64,000 bases of DNA, taken from Blastomussa wellsi (taxonomy: Eukaryota; Cnidaria; Anthozoa; Scleractinia; Plerogyridae). The DNA lies in contig OX393568.1 of NCBI GenBank assembly GCA_947652115.1, positions 25,341,339 through 25,405,338 of the forward strand. Direction: 5' to 3'. Positions 27,401 through 38,700 of the stretch are shown piece by piece. Numbering within the stretch: position 1 is the first letter of the stretch; every line of letters begins with the position of its first letter. The position numbers and the translations under genes are program-made. The notes beneath the pieces were generated by a model. It had not been told where the DNA came from. It saw only the letters and a list, made by a program, of their open reading frames with translations, and searched no databases.

Positions 27401-28008
27401 ACTATGTTCTCTGTTAGAAAAAGACATAAGATGAAGTAAACCTAAGACTTTACACAGCCAAAAAAGTCGGCACAGTGCAGAATAAGCCTGATTATTTTTC
27501 TATCCAATTAAAATTCTACAAGTGTATTAACATCATGGTTAGACCTTGGCACACTCCAACGAGAGCGTAATTAAATTCTACAAGTTTCAACGAGCGTCGA
27601 ATTACGAAAAGTCTTTTCTATTTTGAAAAACAAAAACTCTAGAAAAGCTTTAAGCTTATGTTTACGTTGCTAGAGAGCTGCTTGAGAGAGTCCCGTTTAG
27701 AAATTAATAAGCTCATTAGTCATTGGAATCTAAAGTACACACCAACAGATACAGCATTACATTTACGTGAATTAGCTGTGTCGTATGTCGAGCGATGAAA
27801 GAAGAGTTTTTTAAAGCTGATGCACATGACATGGGCTGACTCGTCTGGCAAATTCATCTGGACCCAAAATAAAGCTTAGAAAATATAAAAGAGAAGAAAA
27901 GAACGATTTCTGCGGCTTACCAGTTGCCGTTTGACCGCAACCTGGCTTGAAAATTCCGCTCGTCATCAAAACGAACAATAACAGTTTGATCGGGCATGAT
28001 ATTGCCAT
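15703..28008 (-). CDS. STIM: Stromal interaction molecule (STIM), ER calcium sensor
   Basis: Single-pass ER protein that senses luminal Ca2+ and opens Orai channels (store-operated entry). Eleven minus-strand exons: 28008-27921, 24972-24860, 24162-24051, 23742-23631, 22375-22260, 20564-20390, 19666-19576, 18945-18859, 18447-18283, 17905-17805, 16501-15703; 652 residues. Seen: signal peptide (1-~25), canonical EF-hand loop DDDRNGKVDLSE (53-64), a second degenerate EF, SAM domain (~104-170, HKWSTTDVIDWL), membrane segment 189-207, coiled coil, and the Orai-activating CAD/SOAR (VRRALRKAEKELEYQSW… to about residue 405). A basic cluster RRKVRWLWRSAVRKSKGQR lies near 612-630, the likely plasma-membrane lipid contact. 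The paired N-terminal luminal cysteines of vertebrate STIM1 are absent. Head-to-head with SRA1. Confidence 0.96.
17047..17464. repeat. Inverted repeat, ~85-bp arms, in STIM intron 10
   Basis: The left arm (17047-17132; blocks TACTACGATTTTCAGTTGAG, GCAAGTTTCCACACAAA, ATGGCAACGAGAATG) recurs inverted at 17368-17464. The arms are imperfect, and the spacer of about 235 bp is non-coding. A tRNA-like stretch follows directly. Confidence 0.65.
17500..17580 (-). mobile_element. tRNA-like SINE head
   Basis: On the minus strand: an A-box-like GGCACAGTTGGTTAGTGTG and a B-box-like GAGTTCGATCC with tRNA spacing. The stems are imperfect, so it is a SINE head or tRNA pseudogene rather than a working tRNA. 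Confidence 0.55.
20683..20800 (-). repeat. SINE tail fragment with poly-C tract
   Basis: A run of C followed by CTGGATGGGATAC…GCTAGTC resembles the reversed 3' body of the tRNA-derived SINE ('gggatactagtccat' type). Truncated and degenerate. Confidence 0.4.
21040..21500 (+). mobile_element. 3' end of a decayed LINE with (ATT)n tail
   Basis: The translation around 21050-21180 gives a frame-broken SVSALSVEQPTTEN / KTFESAIKTHFKAF-like end, similar to C-termini of L2/CR1-type LINE polymerases (…WNSLP…FKxxLKTHLF…). An AT-rich 3' tail with 'ttgtaatgcgcttttgaatat' and a long ATT repeat (21420-21494) follows. A related tail, reversed, lies at 40740-40815. Confidence 0.5.
21420..21494. repeat. (ATT)n microsatellite
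   Basis: About 25 near-perfect ATT units in STIM intron 5, at the end of the LINE remnant. Confidence 0.9.
24262..24760 (+). repeat. Two degenerate tRNA-like repeat pieces in STIM intron 2
   Basis: TGTGGTTAGGGCA…CTGAATTCAACTCC (24285-24357) and TGGCTTAGTTCAGGTTAGAG…AGATTTGAATTCTG (24537-24602) each have A-box and B-box-like spacing. Both are too degraded for a tRNA and probably are SINE remnants. Confidence 0.35.
25130..25330 (+). mobile_element. Degenerate copy of the tRNA-derived SINE body
   Basis: Shares 'gaggcacagtaggg', 'ataaatggttactgg', 'gcgattgactagtaccc' and 'tactacagaaagcc…aagctctggca' in order with the copy at 32521-32830. The tRNA-like head is missing. Confidence 0.55.
25557..26335. 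mobile_element. Trimer of a second tRNA-derived SINE: two direct units, one inverted
   Basis: Units at about 25557-25845 (-), 25846-26068 (-) and 26069-26335 (+). Each has a tRNA-like head (for the last unit 26213-26287: TAGCTCAGTGGTTGGAGCA as A box, GTGGGTTCAAATCCCAT as T arm) and a body containing 'tgacccttgctcaccat' and 'gatgcagttccagtcaag'. The T arm of the last unit pairs over five base pairs and the D stem GCTC/GAGC is intact; acceptor pairing is poor. Sits in STIM intron 1. Confidence 0.8.
26382..26525. mobile_element. Small TIR element in STIM intron 1
   Basis: TCAAACAC…GAGACAGTGTTTCATC…ATATCCAAAC on the left recurs inverted on the right (GTTTGGATAGCCGGATGAAA, TACTGTCTCGAGTGTTTGA). 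Arms of about 45 bp, spacer about 50 bp. Confidence 0.6.
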
Positions 28009-28472
28009 CCTCTCTTTGATAATATCAAACCTCCGACAAATATTTTGCACCGAAAACACCGCTACGGGTCCGCTACGGCTCAACTTCGTGCCACCATGTT
28101 TGTACTGACTCGTTTTGATGACTTGCGAGCACTTGTGCATTCGGATGCGAAGGAATGGCACGTCAATCTTCGTAAATTTTCGGAAATGTTCGGGAAAGTC
28201 ACAGACAGTTGAGAGAGATAAATTTAATTCATAGTATCTAGACTTCAACGACTGGAACTCTTGCTCTTAGGACATTTTGCCCTTGGAGGCATTCCATAAC
28301 CCCTTCGGGAAAAGCTTTCCATTTTTAGCATTTTATGAAAGTATCTGTGTCTATTTCTTCCTTGTTTCAGTCGTTTCCTGTTTTTATGACTTCCGGTAGG
28401 TATGACGTCATAAGGGTAGGACACGTCAGGAGTTGGCGATCGATTACTCAAGAATTGTTCGTTCCTCTGAAA
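28009..28472. promoter_or_regulatory. Bidirectional promoter STIM/SRA1
   Basis: 464 bp between two divergent start codons. A perfect palindromic CRE, TGACGTCA, lies at 28403-28410, preceded by an ETS-like ACTTCCGG at 28389-28396. There is no TATA box near either start. Motif meaning is inferred from known CREB/ATF and ETS consensus sites. Confidence 0.6.
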
Positions 28473-31400
28473 ATGCCGGGCGATCCGAGCCCAAGAGGTA
28501 AGTTCTGTATCATTCAGGTTGTCCAGTCGTGTTTCCTTTTAACGCATTGATAATCAGTGAACACGAAATACGGCAATGTTGGCTCGAAGGCAGACAGGTG
28601 CGAAGTGATTTCGAATTTTATTATCAGTGAGTCGAAACGTACGCAATATGGCGCTCTCCTTCAAAATGTAAATTAACTCACGACCAAGTTTTTCTTGTTC
28701 GCTGATACCCTCTCCTGGCTTTGATTAAGGCCTATTCCTTTTAAAAGTGGTAGGCTTTAGTTCCCTCGTTCAAGTATTTAATTCACATGATGTGACTTCG
28801 CAATTTGGTGGAAGAGAAATATCACGCTAGAAATAAGCTTAGAATGTTATGACAGAAACGGTTGCGGTAAAATTGAATGAATTTCTATCATATAAAAACT
28901 TTCATGTACACGTTTTAAACGTTCTAAAAGTATTTGGTTTGGCCCGAAAACACTTATTATACACATAAATGTGTTCCCCAAGAAGAAGAAAACTCTTGGC
29001 AACAGAGAAAATATTTATACCTGATCTAAATATTCATAAAGTCAAAACACTGGAAATTAATCCTTCGAGAACCAGAATTTTCCAAACATACGCGTACAGT
29101 TCTTTTGTACGGTCTGACAGATATGGTTTTCTCTTCCACTTCAGCTGCCTCTGGCGGCATTATAGCTTACAATGGCGATTCCGCGCGTGGCTGGAACGAT
29201 CCACCAACTTTTGCCTTCTCCAACAACAAGAGCGCCAATAAACCAAAGTTAGATTTACGAAAGAGAGTTTCACATCAACAAGCGCTTCATGGAGGACAAG
29301 CGCCTTCGGCAACTGTATCAGCATCTGTTATAAACCAAGACGATGTAGCCAATGGTGAGTTTAGTTTTAAAGTTAATTTTTTTCTTATCTAAAAATCTAG
29401 GCAACGGTCGTTGTCACAGTTTTATTGAATGACGAATTGCGAAGAGCGTACACTTTGATTAAATTTCCTGCTGAGTTCCTGCAAATTCTCATTTGAAAAT
29501 GTGGCACACTGTATACGTAAGTAGAGTTTTTGATGACTGAGAAACATACTGAGATCTTTCTGATTTTCTCCCTTCGTATTGTTAAGTCACGAGATTTGTT
29601 TACTTTACAAATTGATTGACTAACGTTAAAATTCTCATTACCATTAAGTCTGATTCCGAGCAAAGTTCAAACAATAAGTGCAGAAATATTAAATACTAAT
29701 AATCTGCTCATAGCATGGTAAAATTTTGAGCATTATTGAAACATCATGCTTCAATTCATTCCTCTAAGAGGCTCCGAGATTAAGTCTGAAGCATTGTCAA
29801 GGAAGTTAATAAATTAGATAAATGTCATTTAAAGTGAGTTATTTTGATTTGAACTTATGTGAAATGTCCGTTTTGATTGGAATATGGAGAACTTAAAATT
29901 TAATTCTCTCACAGGTCAGCTTGAGAGCTGAAGTCTCTATAAGTTCTTCTTTACTGTATTCAAAATGTTCAACTTCATTTTTGCCCCTTTTTGCCTGAAT
30001 GTTCAGTGGAAACCGTCTTAAGGTGATTCCCTGGTTTTGCATTGGATATCCTTACTGCACATAATTTGACGCATGATCAGCGCGTGTGCACATTTAAACA
30101 TGGCAGCTTTTTCGTTATATCTGGAGCGTGCCAGAATTGAAGTAAATCATCATTTTCTCGCAAACAAGTGCAGTCACATTTCTGTTTTTCTCTTTGTCTG
30201 AATTGAGCAATAACTTTCTTCCAACATGATAAATATTGACCAATTCCCATTGTTGAAAAAGAAACAACAGCTGAAAATGCACTGGATTTTATAAGCCAAT
30301 TGTGACAAAAATCATAATGATATATAAGAAATTGTTATTTATAAAGGAGGTGCTGTCACTCCAAAACAAGCATGGGGACCCCCATTTTCATTTCAAAAAA
30401 ATTAAATCCTTAATTCAAACAATTGATAGGCAAAGTTTGAAAGAAATCTCAGTATGGGTTCTACTTCTTCAGATTGCCAAACTGGGGTAGTACAAGCAAG
30501 TCTGTCAAAAGTGATACCATCTTGTTATTGTACGGTATTCTAGAAGTAATGCAAACCATGAGATGACAATCATTAATTTTAACCTTCTTTTCCTTCAGGT
30601 ATTGCTGGTCTAAAGCTCAATGGCGTCACACAACCACTTTTCACGCCGCCACTCCCACCAGTAACCACAGCGTCTCCTCTCGTAAACAATCTTTTGGGTG
30701 GTCCGTCAGTACCAGCTATGTTTACAAGGAGCATATCTACTCCTTCATTTACCGATGCAGTTGTATCAAATACGAATCAAGTATCAGCCAACTCAGTTGA
30801 AGCCACAAACTCGCCTACAGTTCATGCCAAATCAACAGAGAATCTATCTGGAAATCTTGGGCAGCCATTGTTTGATCTTAAAAATCATAGTTTTGAACCA
30901 GTAAGAACTGCACCCTTACACAGCATCCGGTCAACTGCAGAAATAAGTGATCATTTAGATGATCATCATGACAGTCACAGCTCACCACAGATATTTCATC
31001 CCATTGCACCACCTGTTACAACTGCCGCTCCTGTGCCAGGTTATCAAGAAGGTCCACTTATTACTCAGCCATCCATTCCCCCGCTAGGACATGTGACACC
31101 TCCCCCACCATTACCATACCAACCCCCAGTAGGTCACATAACACCTCCGTTATACACAGTACATGGTCAGAGCCCTATTCCACCAGCAGTCTCACCGCAT
31201 GGAAATGGGGTTGTGAACCATCTTCCAGCTGGACATAGTATGACTCCACCACCACCCCTAGGGAATCATGTTGCACCCCCAGTGTCTTTGAGTGCTGGTA
31301 ATACACCTCGAAGTACCTCGCCATCAAGCCAAGAGAAGAATGACAACAGTGTTAGTTCAATAGATGACCAGGAAGGGTTGAAAGTGACCATGGATGCTTT

Positions 31401-33461
31401 GCAGGATGTTGTGAACAAGCTCATGGACACCTTAGAGGTTGGCAATTTAGATTCTTCTGTTCTTTTTGCTGGGAAGACAGTCAGTTAACTCCACTTGCTA
31501 TTGCATGAGACACAGCCAGTTGTTCACTGCAATTTCCTGGTGCTGTTGCAAGCAACCTTTGTCAGTTCCTTCCTATAATGCACGGCATATGGAGAGAGAG
31601 TCCCATTCTTGGTACGGACCAAATGAAGAGCGGGCTCCAGAGGTTTCAAAATGTTTTGAAGTCGGTATTAGCTACTGAAAGAGAAGAGTAGGCAGCTCTG
31701 ACATGCTAAGCATCCGTCCATTCTCATCCCCAGAGCCACTTGTCCCTCTTAGCCGGCTTGGCCTGGGGATGAGGAACAAGTGGCTCTGGGGACGCATGAT
31801 TTGATTGGCTTGAATCTAACAAACAGGGTCCAGTCAAATCAACCATTTTAAACTAACTGATGAGAAAGAGATTTTAAAATGACTCGTGCTACTGGACTCT
31901 CGTTCTTAGATTCTAGCAAATCAAATCATGCCACTTGTTCCTCGTGCACAGGCCCAGCCAGCTGAGAGGGACAAGTGGCTCTGGGGATGAGAATGTGCAT
32001 AATCAAATACCAGCTGAACTCCAGCAGTTACCAACTTGTTTTTAAACCCCTGGGACTATAGAACTAAGATTGGTAACACCCCACCCCACTTGGCCACTTT
32101 CCATGGTCCCTCTTTATCCACATGTGCACAACAGCATGTACATTACATGCACAGCTGATACCTCCATTGGTCGACACTTCCACCTTGGTAACAATCAACT
32201 CATTGTTACTTTTCAGAAAAGAGTTGCAGATGATATTGCAAGAAGGCTACAAGTCATGTCACAAAATTGGACTAACGGAAAACTTAGTCAGGGTGTTAAG
32301 AGCAGAATGATTAAACTTGCAAGAGGTAAAAATAGCACGTTCATTTGACCCTTTTACTCGTGATCTCTGAATTCTGCTACAATTTTTTAATGTCAGTTAG
32401 TTTTCATGGAGCTTTGTCTATTTTTCCATTGTTATTCCTAATCTGTAGTTTGTCTTCTTTGGTTGTAACCATCCCTTTTTATTTTTAGTTGATTTTTAGT
32501 TCTTTGATGAAAATTATCTCATTGGCTACAGTTTGGCCTAATGGTTAGTCCACTGGACTCTGGATTGGACGGTCCGGGTTCGAGCCTCGACCGGGGCACT
32601 GCATTGTGTTCTTGGGCAAGCCACTTTACTCTCACAGTGCCTCTCTCCACCCAGGTGTATAAATGGGTACTGGCGAAATACTGCTGGGGGATAACCCTGC
32701 GATGGACTAGCATCCCATCTAGGGAGGGGGGGGGAGGTAAAAAATATTCCTAGCTACTCAATGCTACTGAAACCTGGATAAGCTCTGGCAGTTTCGGCCA
32801 CTAGGCTCGAGGCTTGAGTGTTGATTGAACCCCCTACAGTTTGAAAGTATTTTAATTGATACATGAGGAAAAAATGACACTGGAAATATCCTGACATACA
32901 TTGGGGCTGCTTTAAGAAGTTGGTAGTACACTAAAAACATATACCCTATTACATATTTTCATAAGTCTGTGTTGCTTAGTTGTTTGCCATTTTGATTAGC
33001 TCTAGATGATGGCAATGTTGATGAAGCACACCACATTCACATTTCCCTGATGGTAGACTTTGTTGCTGAGGTAAGTAATTCTCCATTTGTCATTATTTGT
33101 CACCAGTATAGACTTGCCATGATGTTCAACTTACTTAATTGACTTTATCCCCTGTGATGCATAAGGCAACAACAGTCTCTTTCAGACTTATTTTGTGCAG
33201 CATCTTGTGCCTTGCCCCATTTGAGTTTGGCCACGACAGTTTGGGGCCAGCTGGTTTTTGGCTGACCAGGTTTCTTTCCCAGTATGTCTTGAGTATGCAA
33301 TAACTAACTGTTTTTAATGTACCTGTCAGCATCCAGCTGTAATTACTAAATATGTGCAATTATTTTTTTATTTCTTTGTCTAGGTCAACCAATGGATGGT
33401 AGCAGTTAAAAAATTGATCAATTTAGTTCGTTCATCAAGTGCATTCCCAACTCACTCCTGA
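28473..33461 (+). CDS. SRA1: SRA1-like protein (steroid receptor RNA activator protein)
   Basis: Six exons: 28473-28497, 29145-29354, 30599-31479, 32217-32325, 33000-33070, 33384-33461; 457 residues. The N-terminal RGWNDPPTFAFS block and the C-terminal helical domain (KRVADDIARRLQVMSQNW…LSQGVKSRMIKLARALDDG…HHIHISLMVDFVAEVNQWMVAVKKLI) match SRA1; the same fold closes Sec31. Between them lies a long, low-complexity, Pro/Thr/Ser-rich stretch, particularly rich in PPPP runs at about residues 200-310, making the protein about twice the human size (236). The donor after exon 3 reads GTCAGT and is the least certain splice site; it gives the continuous …FAGKT|KRVADD. In vertebrates SRA1 acts as a nuclear co-regulator, and its role in this animal is not shown. 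Sec31 is unlikely because no WD repeats are present upstream. Confidence 0.85.
31638..32052. mobile_element. CAGGGG-type MITE interrupted by a nested element
   Basis: The outer ends CAGAGGTTTCAAAA and TAAACCCCTG match the family at 13339-13508. The middle is split by the separate foldback at 31719-31995. Lies in SRA1 intron 3. Confidence 0.75.
31719..31995. mobile_element. Nested foldback element, 30-bp perfect TIRs
   Basis: Positions 31719-31748 (CATTCTCATCCCCAGAGCC…) recur as the exact inverted complement at 31966-31995. Further CAGAGCCACTTGT-type sub-repeats lie inside. It lies inside the older MITE at 31638-32052, so it is the younger insertion. Confidence 0.85.
32521..32830 (+). mobile_element. 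tRNA-derived SINE, best copy of its family
   Basis: tRNA-like head with A box TTTGGCCTAATGGTTAGTCC and B box GGGTTCGAGCC at the usual spacing, then the family body ('cactgcattgtg', 'cttgggcaagccactt', 'cacagtgcctctc', 'ataaatgggtactgg', 'gcgatggactagcatccc') and a tail with 'gataagctctggcagtt'. Lies in SRA1 intron 4. Other copies: 8040-8272, 25130-25330, 36926-37050. Confidence 0.85.
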
Positions 33462-35709
33462 TGACAAAGAATCAGTTCAATATAATTTATGTTAAAATTA
33501 ATATGAACCAGAAATCAGAAGCCTATTCTAGGTGATAGGCTCCTGCCAGAAATCCAATGGGAAATATGTTAAGTAAAAGTTGGAACATTTATGGAACCGA
33601 AGAAGAATTCTTGATCTTTTAAGGTTTTAAATAGACAGAAGATATACGGACTGGGAGACAATGATGAATGCAAAATGTGATTCATTTAGCTATTTATGCC
33701 ATTCAAGATCAACTGGCAATATTGCTAATTTGTCATACATTTAGAGGTTTCTTGCAAGCTTTGGTTCTAGAAGATTTACATGTAATTTTTAATTAGTAGT
33801 TTTAGCATGTGTAGACCTACATATGTAGGGTCATTTTGGGGTAGTCAATAGACAGTGTAAAAGTAGTATAATTGCTAAATTGTGATATAGTGTAGTAAGA
33901 GAGAATTTATTTTGGAAAGATTGCCACAACTAGTTTACTTTCTAACCAGGGTTGATCTTAAAGAAAGCGCACTGTATATGTAATTATTCTCGGAAACTAC
34001 AGTGGAATCTCCATTTGTTGAACCTCCAAGCTAAGAAAAACTGGTTTAATTCAAGAAATTGGAATTTACATTACTGCAGTGTTCTATAAGTGAAGGGAAA
34101 CAACTCAGGAGATGTTACATGGCTGATATTTGGGTCGTGATGTAATTCCTGCTTAGCAGTTTGTGACATGTAAAACAGAAATTCAGTTTGTTTTTTCTGT
34201 TGGGCTGAAAGTCAGCAATAAATAAAAACTATTTATTATCTACCAAAGAAAACCAATGATTCACAAGAGCTCCATTTACTTTGAGAACCAGTTAGACAAG
34301 AGTAGCTGAAAGTTGTTATATTTAATATACAGTTGAACACCTGACTGGCACATTGATGTCTTTGACAACAAATAGAGCATGTTTACTACAATGATTTGTA
34401 AAATTTAGGAATTTTGGGGTACTTTCCAGCTTATCCTAAAAAGAGGGCTTGGTTGCATTGTTTTACAAGATATTATTTTGTTTTAAAATTGATTGATAAC
34501 CAAGAAATGATGGAGAAGAAATTTAAAACTGGACAATGTCAAAACAGAATTGCAACTTCAAAATGTGATCTGAAGCTTTTTAAAAATCCCCCTTAGTTTT
34601 GAACAATCAATGATGGAAGAATGACCAAACCCCCTTTTAGTATAACCTAAATTTAACTTTACTAGCTAATGAAAAAATAATGAAATATGTCTTGCACTTG
34701 TATTGGGGAGGAGTGTAAATAACAAATGTAAGAAAAGTGTATAAATGTATGATTTTATTACTGGTTAGGAGTGGTTACCTTTAGTGTGAGAAAGCAGTAA
34801 ACAAATAACAAATCAAAGAAATTATCATGATTGTGCTTTTTAATTACAGTAGATAAATAATTAGCTGGAGTGCTCGATCAAAACAAGCACTGAAAGCCGT
34901 GAAACTGAGAGACGAAGCTGCTAGGGGCCTGAGGGAGGGTGCAGTACTGCTTGTTTTGATTGAGTGCGATATCAAAATAAACCGCCAGCTGGAATTTCCT
35001 GGGGGTGCTGGGGTTCTGTAAGGCCAAAAAGTTTAAAGAAATGTATGAAGCTTAATTGTAATTTCCAGAGGAATGGTGGGGTAGGTGTTAGAAAAAATCC
35101 CTTCCATGGTAAGGTATGGATATTTTCTGGAACTATGCAATAAACAATTGAACTCATCCCTTCTGGAAAATTATTTCAGTTCAGGCGAACCCGTGCTTTC
35201 TTGCTCTTTATGACTTCCCCTACCCCTTGGAATTTCCAGTCAACCTCCTTGATATGGATAATTTAATCAAGGAACCAGACCATCATGTTTCCAACAACTC
35301 AGGGTTGAGTACTGGTATTTAGCTTGAGGGATGTCATTGTAGAATCTTGGCTTCATAGTGTGTAGTTTAGTGCACAGACACTAATTTGTGAGCTGGCTCA
35401 ACCTTGGGAGTGATTAAAAAAACATTTTCTTTGAACATGAATGTATGCACTGAAGATGAAATTATGCAGATTACATCATACAATGAAAATCAACAAAATC
35501 ATTAAATACTAAATATATTATTAGTAAAACCTGTGGCATGACATTTGATGTTTGGTTTAATTGAAAATAATTTGATTTGTAAAAATATATAATCAGATTT
35601 GAGATAAATTATACAGCCATATGTTAGCTATATGCCAGCAGTGTTATGTTTGAATGTCGATTATAACATTTTCTGCCTTGCTGGCATTTCTTGAGGTTTG
35701 TGTACAGTG
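33462..35709. other. Convergent region SRA1/EPHX2
   Basis: Probable 3' UTRs of both genes, AT-rich, without a recognised gene. Holds a small foldback at 34869-34967 (GTGCTCGATCAAAACAAGCA against its inverse). Short frames such as 34414-34596 have no domain. Confidence 0.55.
34869..34967. repeat. Small foldback repeat
   Basis: GTGCTCGATCAAAACAAGCA at the left and TGCTTGTTTTGATTGAGTGC at the right are inverted copies with one mismatch; spacer about 60 bp. Confidence 0.6.
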
Positions 35710-38700
35710 CTACAACTTGGAAGAATCAGATTGTGCTGAGTGAACTTTGTTCAACCACTCCACCATAATTCTGTTAAGCTCTAAAGGGCTGAAGAGAAGA
35801 GAAAACAACCCATTATTTTTTTCAAGAGTGATCAACATTTTATATAATAGCACCAGTTAAAAGTTGCTGGTTGCTGGGTCAGGAGAGCGACATGTCTTGC
35901 CCAAGACAGGGCTTGACACTAACTTTTCAACTTACTAGGCCAGTGGCTAGTGACAACTTAGATGTTACAAGCCAAAAAAAAAATACTAGCCCAGCGGTGA
36001 TGTTGGGTAGGTCCAATAACAACAGAATTACTAGCAAGACTTGAAAGCACAATGCAGTTACTCATGTTAAATACAAAATGTTGGTAATTGCATTGTACTT
36101 AAACCAGTTCCAATTTAATAAAACTGCAATTTTGTGGCACATGGCCCAGTAACATGATACGTCCACAATGAAATTCTGACCTTGTTTCCAAGAAAAGTGT
36201 TTGTATTCGTCGTGTTTGAGGAAGACAGAAACTACTTCGGCCAAATTCATTTTGATTACTAGCCAAAGTGGCTAGTGGAAATCGAAAAACCTACTAGCCA
36301 AAACTATATTTCTACTAGTCTTTGGCTACCGTTAGTGTCGAGCCCTGCAGAAGAGCACAGTTCAACAATTATGCTGCCAGCCAAGAGTTTTACCTGAGCA
36401 TAACTCTCCAATAACTACAGCTAGCTTCAGCTATAATTAGAAATCAATGAAAATAGCTGTAACTCAATTTGAGAACATGTCCTACAGATTCCTACAGTGA
36501 CGTCACATATTGTTAACTTATGCAGGATTCCTGCAGCCCCTGACATGGTTTCCTGATTATTCCTACCAGCAGGATAATCGTTTATTAATAATTATATAAA
36601 TTGTCAGCAATTCATAAATAATTTTCTTCAGTTTTGATTCCTTTGAATTTCCAGAAACTGGAATTTCACTGCAGTATCATTATGTGCAAGCAAAATGCAT
36701 CCCTACCATTCTAGGGTTATCCAGTGTGATGCCTCTTCAATGTGTGCTCTATCTAATTTAGAAATCTGAGGGAAAAGCAACACATATAATACACTGATCT
36801 TACACCAATATTTTAAAATAACAATGATACATTTACAAGCAGAGAATGGGAATAAAGATATTAAATCAGTTAATTAATATGCAAAATATTCAATAAACTG
36901 AGGAAACATATTTCACTAACGTAGTAGCCTTCAATCCTCGAGCCTATTTGCCCATACTGCCTGAGCTTATCGTGGTTTCAGTAGCATTTAGCGGCTAGGA
37001 ATGTTTCGGCTACCCCTGGATGGGGTGCTAGTCCATCACAGGGTTTCACTAATATAAAGTGCCATAAATTGTAATAATTGTAGTAATAATGATTCAGTGT
37101 CTCGGCAATTGTGAACACTAAATTAAACTAAAATTGAAATTAAGAAAGGGGACAAAGAATTGATAAAAAGAAAATCAAACTATATAATTATAATTCTTAC
37201 ATGATTACAATTGTTAATATTTCTTGTAAATTCATTAATAATTCATAAGGAATAGATCCAATGAAAAGGTACTATTCAGGTCATATGAATGCTTTTTAAA
37301 CCCCAATACAAATCAGCAGTAGAATTAACTTTTGATAAAGATCTCTACTGATTAAAATGCAAAACACGAAGGAATCAAATAACAATACTACCCATTGTTT
37401 CATTTCACAAGTAAGATAAAATATTCGCGGGAGACCTTTATGGGCATTGAAAATGGCTCGCCTATGGCTTGCCATTTTAAATGCCCATAAAGGTTTTTCC
37501 GCTCATATTTTATCTATTACATAATTATTTACATATTATCCAACTTAACAGTCTATAACATTCAGTAATTTGCCTGTCCTGTAGGTAGACACCTCCAATA
37601 AGCAGACACTTAGTTGCCGTGCCTAGTCCCATAACAGGATTCATCAAGATCCTGAATGATCACTTTTTTGCTGGTGTCAAGTGCGTCTAACTATGAGAGG
37701 TTTTACCGAGTGTATTTTACCCACCCACTGATCCATGTTAGCACAGAACTGTGGTCTGATAAGGCCATCATTTCCAGCCGTGATCATTAAACTTGGTTGT
37801 TGCACCTATCAAGGTAGAAAAAGGAATAAAAATGTACTTGAAATCAGCTTTGTTATTAACACTAGTAAGAGTGATCATAAGTCAAACATTCTGGTTTTAA
37901 GAATGCAAAAACTGATCATCCAAAGACAATTTGAAATAAACATGTTATATATTGATAATCTGAAACTTTTCTGTAGAGTTAAAATGTTATAATTTATTTT
38001 ATAGGCATTTTAGAGATATGGTAACAACAAAGTTTTGTCAAAGGCGACCAAACCCTCCCCAGACCCCAGCAGAGTATGTACTGATATATAAGACAGTGAC
38101 AGAGAAATCACCTTGCGTCCAGCTGTCTTGCAGTTCCATTGCCAGTCTTTTTCCATTGTTCTATACCAATTTAAAGGTCCTCTATGAAGAACGCACAAAA
38201 GCATGTGAAAACATTTGAATTCCAGTTTGCCCTTTGGACCAGCATTTCTCAATTTTTTCTTGATGAGAGAAGTTACATGCTCGTCTAATTAAGTTGACAA
38301 TTTTTATGACTTAGCTGACAAATGACTTTCCTGCCAGAGTAGGTCCTTTGCCATCAGGCAGGCAAGACTAGAAAGTTACTAGTTTTCTGTAGAAAAATCT
38401 ACTTGTCCTGGGCAAATGGACAACGTTTATTTAGAGCTCTGGTAGGGGTGTACAGTACAAGTCAGATAACTTTTGAATTTTTCACATGTTCTTGATACCA
38501 GCTGCACCTTAAACTTTGGCAAGCATTATATGATAAAAATTTGCGTTCATTGTAAATGGTTGTGTTGTGTAAATCCATCTTCCTAACCTAAATCCTGTCT
38601 TACTGTACATCTCAACAAAATACTTCAAGTCATTGTCAGTCAGTATCCAACTTCTGTCGACGTTTTCTGGGAACCCAGTAAACATGCCACCTGAAAGTGG

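Noticed and set aside
28245..28451. 68-codon minus-strand frame between STIM and SRA1
   Set aside because: Lies in the shared promoter with no homology; more likely 5' UTR or chance.
32521..32600. Possible functional tRNA gene
   Set aside because: A and B boxes are good but the cloverleaf stems are broken and the sequence continues into a repeated SINE body.
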